Source: an uncultured Pelagibacteraceae bacterium (lineage in GTDB: Bacteria > Pseudomonadota > Alphaproteobacteria > Pelagibacterales > Pelagibacteraceae). Taken from it: 64,000 bases of DNA. Below the pieces are notes generated by a model, which saw nothing but the letters and a program-made list of their open reading frames with translations, searched no databases and was not told the DNA's origin. Shown in pieces: positions 63,210 to 64,000 of this stretch (positions within the stretch are counted from its first letter, which is position 1; every line of letters starts with the position of its first letter). The stretch covers positions 1-64,000 of the forward strand of contig CACGED010000003.1 in assembly GCA_902571975.1 (NCBI GenBank), in the 5' to 3' direction. Made by a program: the position numbers and the translations under genes.

Positions 63210-64000
63210 TCAAAGTTCATTTTTAATTTTATGTTCTACCCTAAAATACGAACCTTTATTTAATAAAAATGCAAAACAAGCTGATAACTTAATATTGTTA
63301 ACTTTAAATTTGTTAATTCTAAATAATAACAAATTAAAAATATTTTTTACTAAACATAAAAATATTAATTTTGTTATTTTTTTTAATACCATAGATTTTC
63401 TACAAAATTTATTATCAAAATACAGAGATGACCAAGTAAAATGCCATACTCTACTAATGTTCATTGACGATTTTATCTCATTAAAATGCGAGCTCCACCC
63501 CTTATGATCAACAATCGCATTTGAAATTTTAATAATATTAAATCCGTTTAAAGTAAGCCTTAGACAGATATCTATATCTTCCAAATATACATATATATTA
63601 TTATCCCACCCTCCAATTTTATTTAAGGCATCAACCTTGATTAGCATAGTAGTTGCATTTACAGCATCTACACAAAAATCACCGCTTGGGAATTGACTAA
63701 CTTGCTTTTTATTCTTTTTATATAAAAATTCTTTTTTTTGTTTTGAATATTTAAGATCATAAAAATCATATTTACTATATTTATAATTGTCATACACAAT
63801 TGGAACTACCATTCCTGCATTTTTATATTTTTCAAAGCTAATGATTAAATTTTCTATACAATTTTTTCTTAAAATGACATCAGGTTGAGTTAATAACATG
63901 TAAGGAGTTTTTACTTTTTCTAAAGCATAATTAAAGGTTTTTCCCAACCCAACATCGCCAATATTAAAATATATACAATTTGAAAAATTTTTGACTTTAT
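63210..64000 (-). CDS. Family 2 glycosyltransferase, C-terminal part (gene cut by window end)
   Basis: The frame is open to the last base, so the N-terminus lies outside; the TTG at 63947 is internal. Visible blocks: [16 protein letters not shown], a form of the N-x-G-F-x-x-x-x-N motif, then [13 protein letters not shown] (the DxD-type acceptor region) and [17 protein letters not shown] with the E-D acid pair. It resembles rhamnosyltransferase-type GT2 enzymes of surface polysaccharide synthesis. It may mark the edge of a surface-glycan region beyond the window. Confidence 0.85.
   Translation of the reverse strand, partial: KVKNFSNCIYFNIGDVGLGKTFNYALEKVKTPYMLLTQPDVILRKNCIENLIISFEKYKNAGMVVPIVYDNYKYSKYDFYDLKYSKQKKEFLYKKNKKQVSQFPSGDFCVDAVNATTMLIKVDALNKIGGWDNNIYVYLEDIDICLRLTLNGFNIIKISNAIVDHKGWSSHFNEIKSSMNISRVWHFTWSSLYFDNKFCRKSMVLKKITKLIFLCLVKNIFNLLLFRINKFKVNNIKLSACFAFLLNKGSYFRVEHKIKNEL

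Noticed and set aside
63115-63507. 130-residue plus-strand reading frame
   Set aside because: It runs through the complement of tRNA-Ser and the antisense strand of the glycosyltransferase; no recognisable protein features.

Overview
The window is a dense, strongly AT-rich stretch of an alphaproteobacterial chromosome. Gene content and order look like the SAR11/Pelagibacterales lineage. Clade markers include a GcrA-type regulator, DUF1178 and DUF2948 proteins, CobS/CobT, a RegB-type kinase, HisG with HisZ, an NDUFA9-like protein and a tRNA-His with A73. Coding sequence fills almost everything. No gene-free gap reaches 300 bases (the largest is about 230), and I saw no insertion sequence, prophage, CRISPR or rRNA.

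Layout. 1-10.7 kb: the end of ubiG, a DUF1178 gene, argJ, secA, accA, glcB, recR, ybaB, dnaX and the SRP RNA. 10.8-19.3 kb: pheA, kdsB, a membrane-anchored cytochrome c, argF, argD, an ABC-2 permease, gcrA, a SHOCT protein, an NDUFA9-like protein, RNase D and kdsD. 19.3-30.4 kb: one long plus-strand run of lptC, lptB, aroA, cmk, rpsA, ihfB, pyrF, trpF, trpB, trpA, accD and folC. 30.4-41.8 kb: a minus-strand block of trxA, three nuclease or recombination genes (sbcB, a PD-(D/E)XK nuclease, rmuC), hisG, hisZ, hisS, tRNA-His, cspA, tRNA-Phe, infA, hisD, a DUF2948 gene, murA, dcd and two tiny basic proteins. 42-50.3 kb: tRNA-Thr, a VTT-domain protein, then rpmH, rnpA, yidD, yidC, argB, a HAD phosphatase, dapD, dapE, a histone-deacetylase-like enzyme and a SET-domain protein. 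50.3-64 kb: truA, fmt, def, an unknown secreted protein and a small membrane protein, aroK, aroB, bolA, a J-domain protein, cobS, cobT, a RegB-like kinase, gyrB, tRNA-Ser and a glycosyltransferase cut by the window edge.

Most genes are housekeeping: arginine, lysine, histidine, tryptophan and aromatic synthesis, fatty-acid initiation, LPS assembly, translation and protein export. The unusual signal is that several core enzymes lack textbook motifs. TrpF, TrpB and TrpA are all divergent, and both ends of the TrpA-TrpB allosteric salt bridge are lost. Cmk lacks the Walker-A lysine, FolC has a changed P-loop, AccD has a collapsed zinc knuckle, AccA ends in a membrane helix, and ArgF lacks its ornithine-binding motif. 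Whether these are traits of the whole lineage or only of this genome cannot be decided from sequence alone.

Architecture is extremely compact. All nine convergent gene pairs meet within -9 to +1 bases with no visible intrinsic terminator. Four stable RNAs sit 4-6 bases from a coding sequence. Two divergent pairs have start codons only 17 and 20 bases apart. Shine-Dalgarno motifs are rare at the starts I checked.
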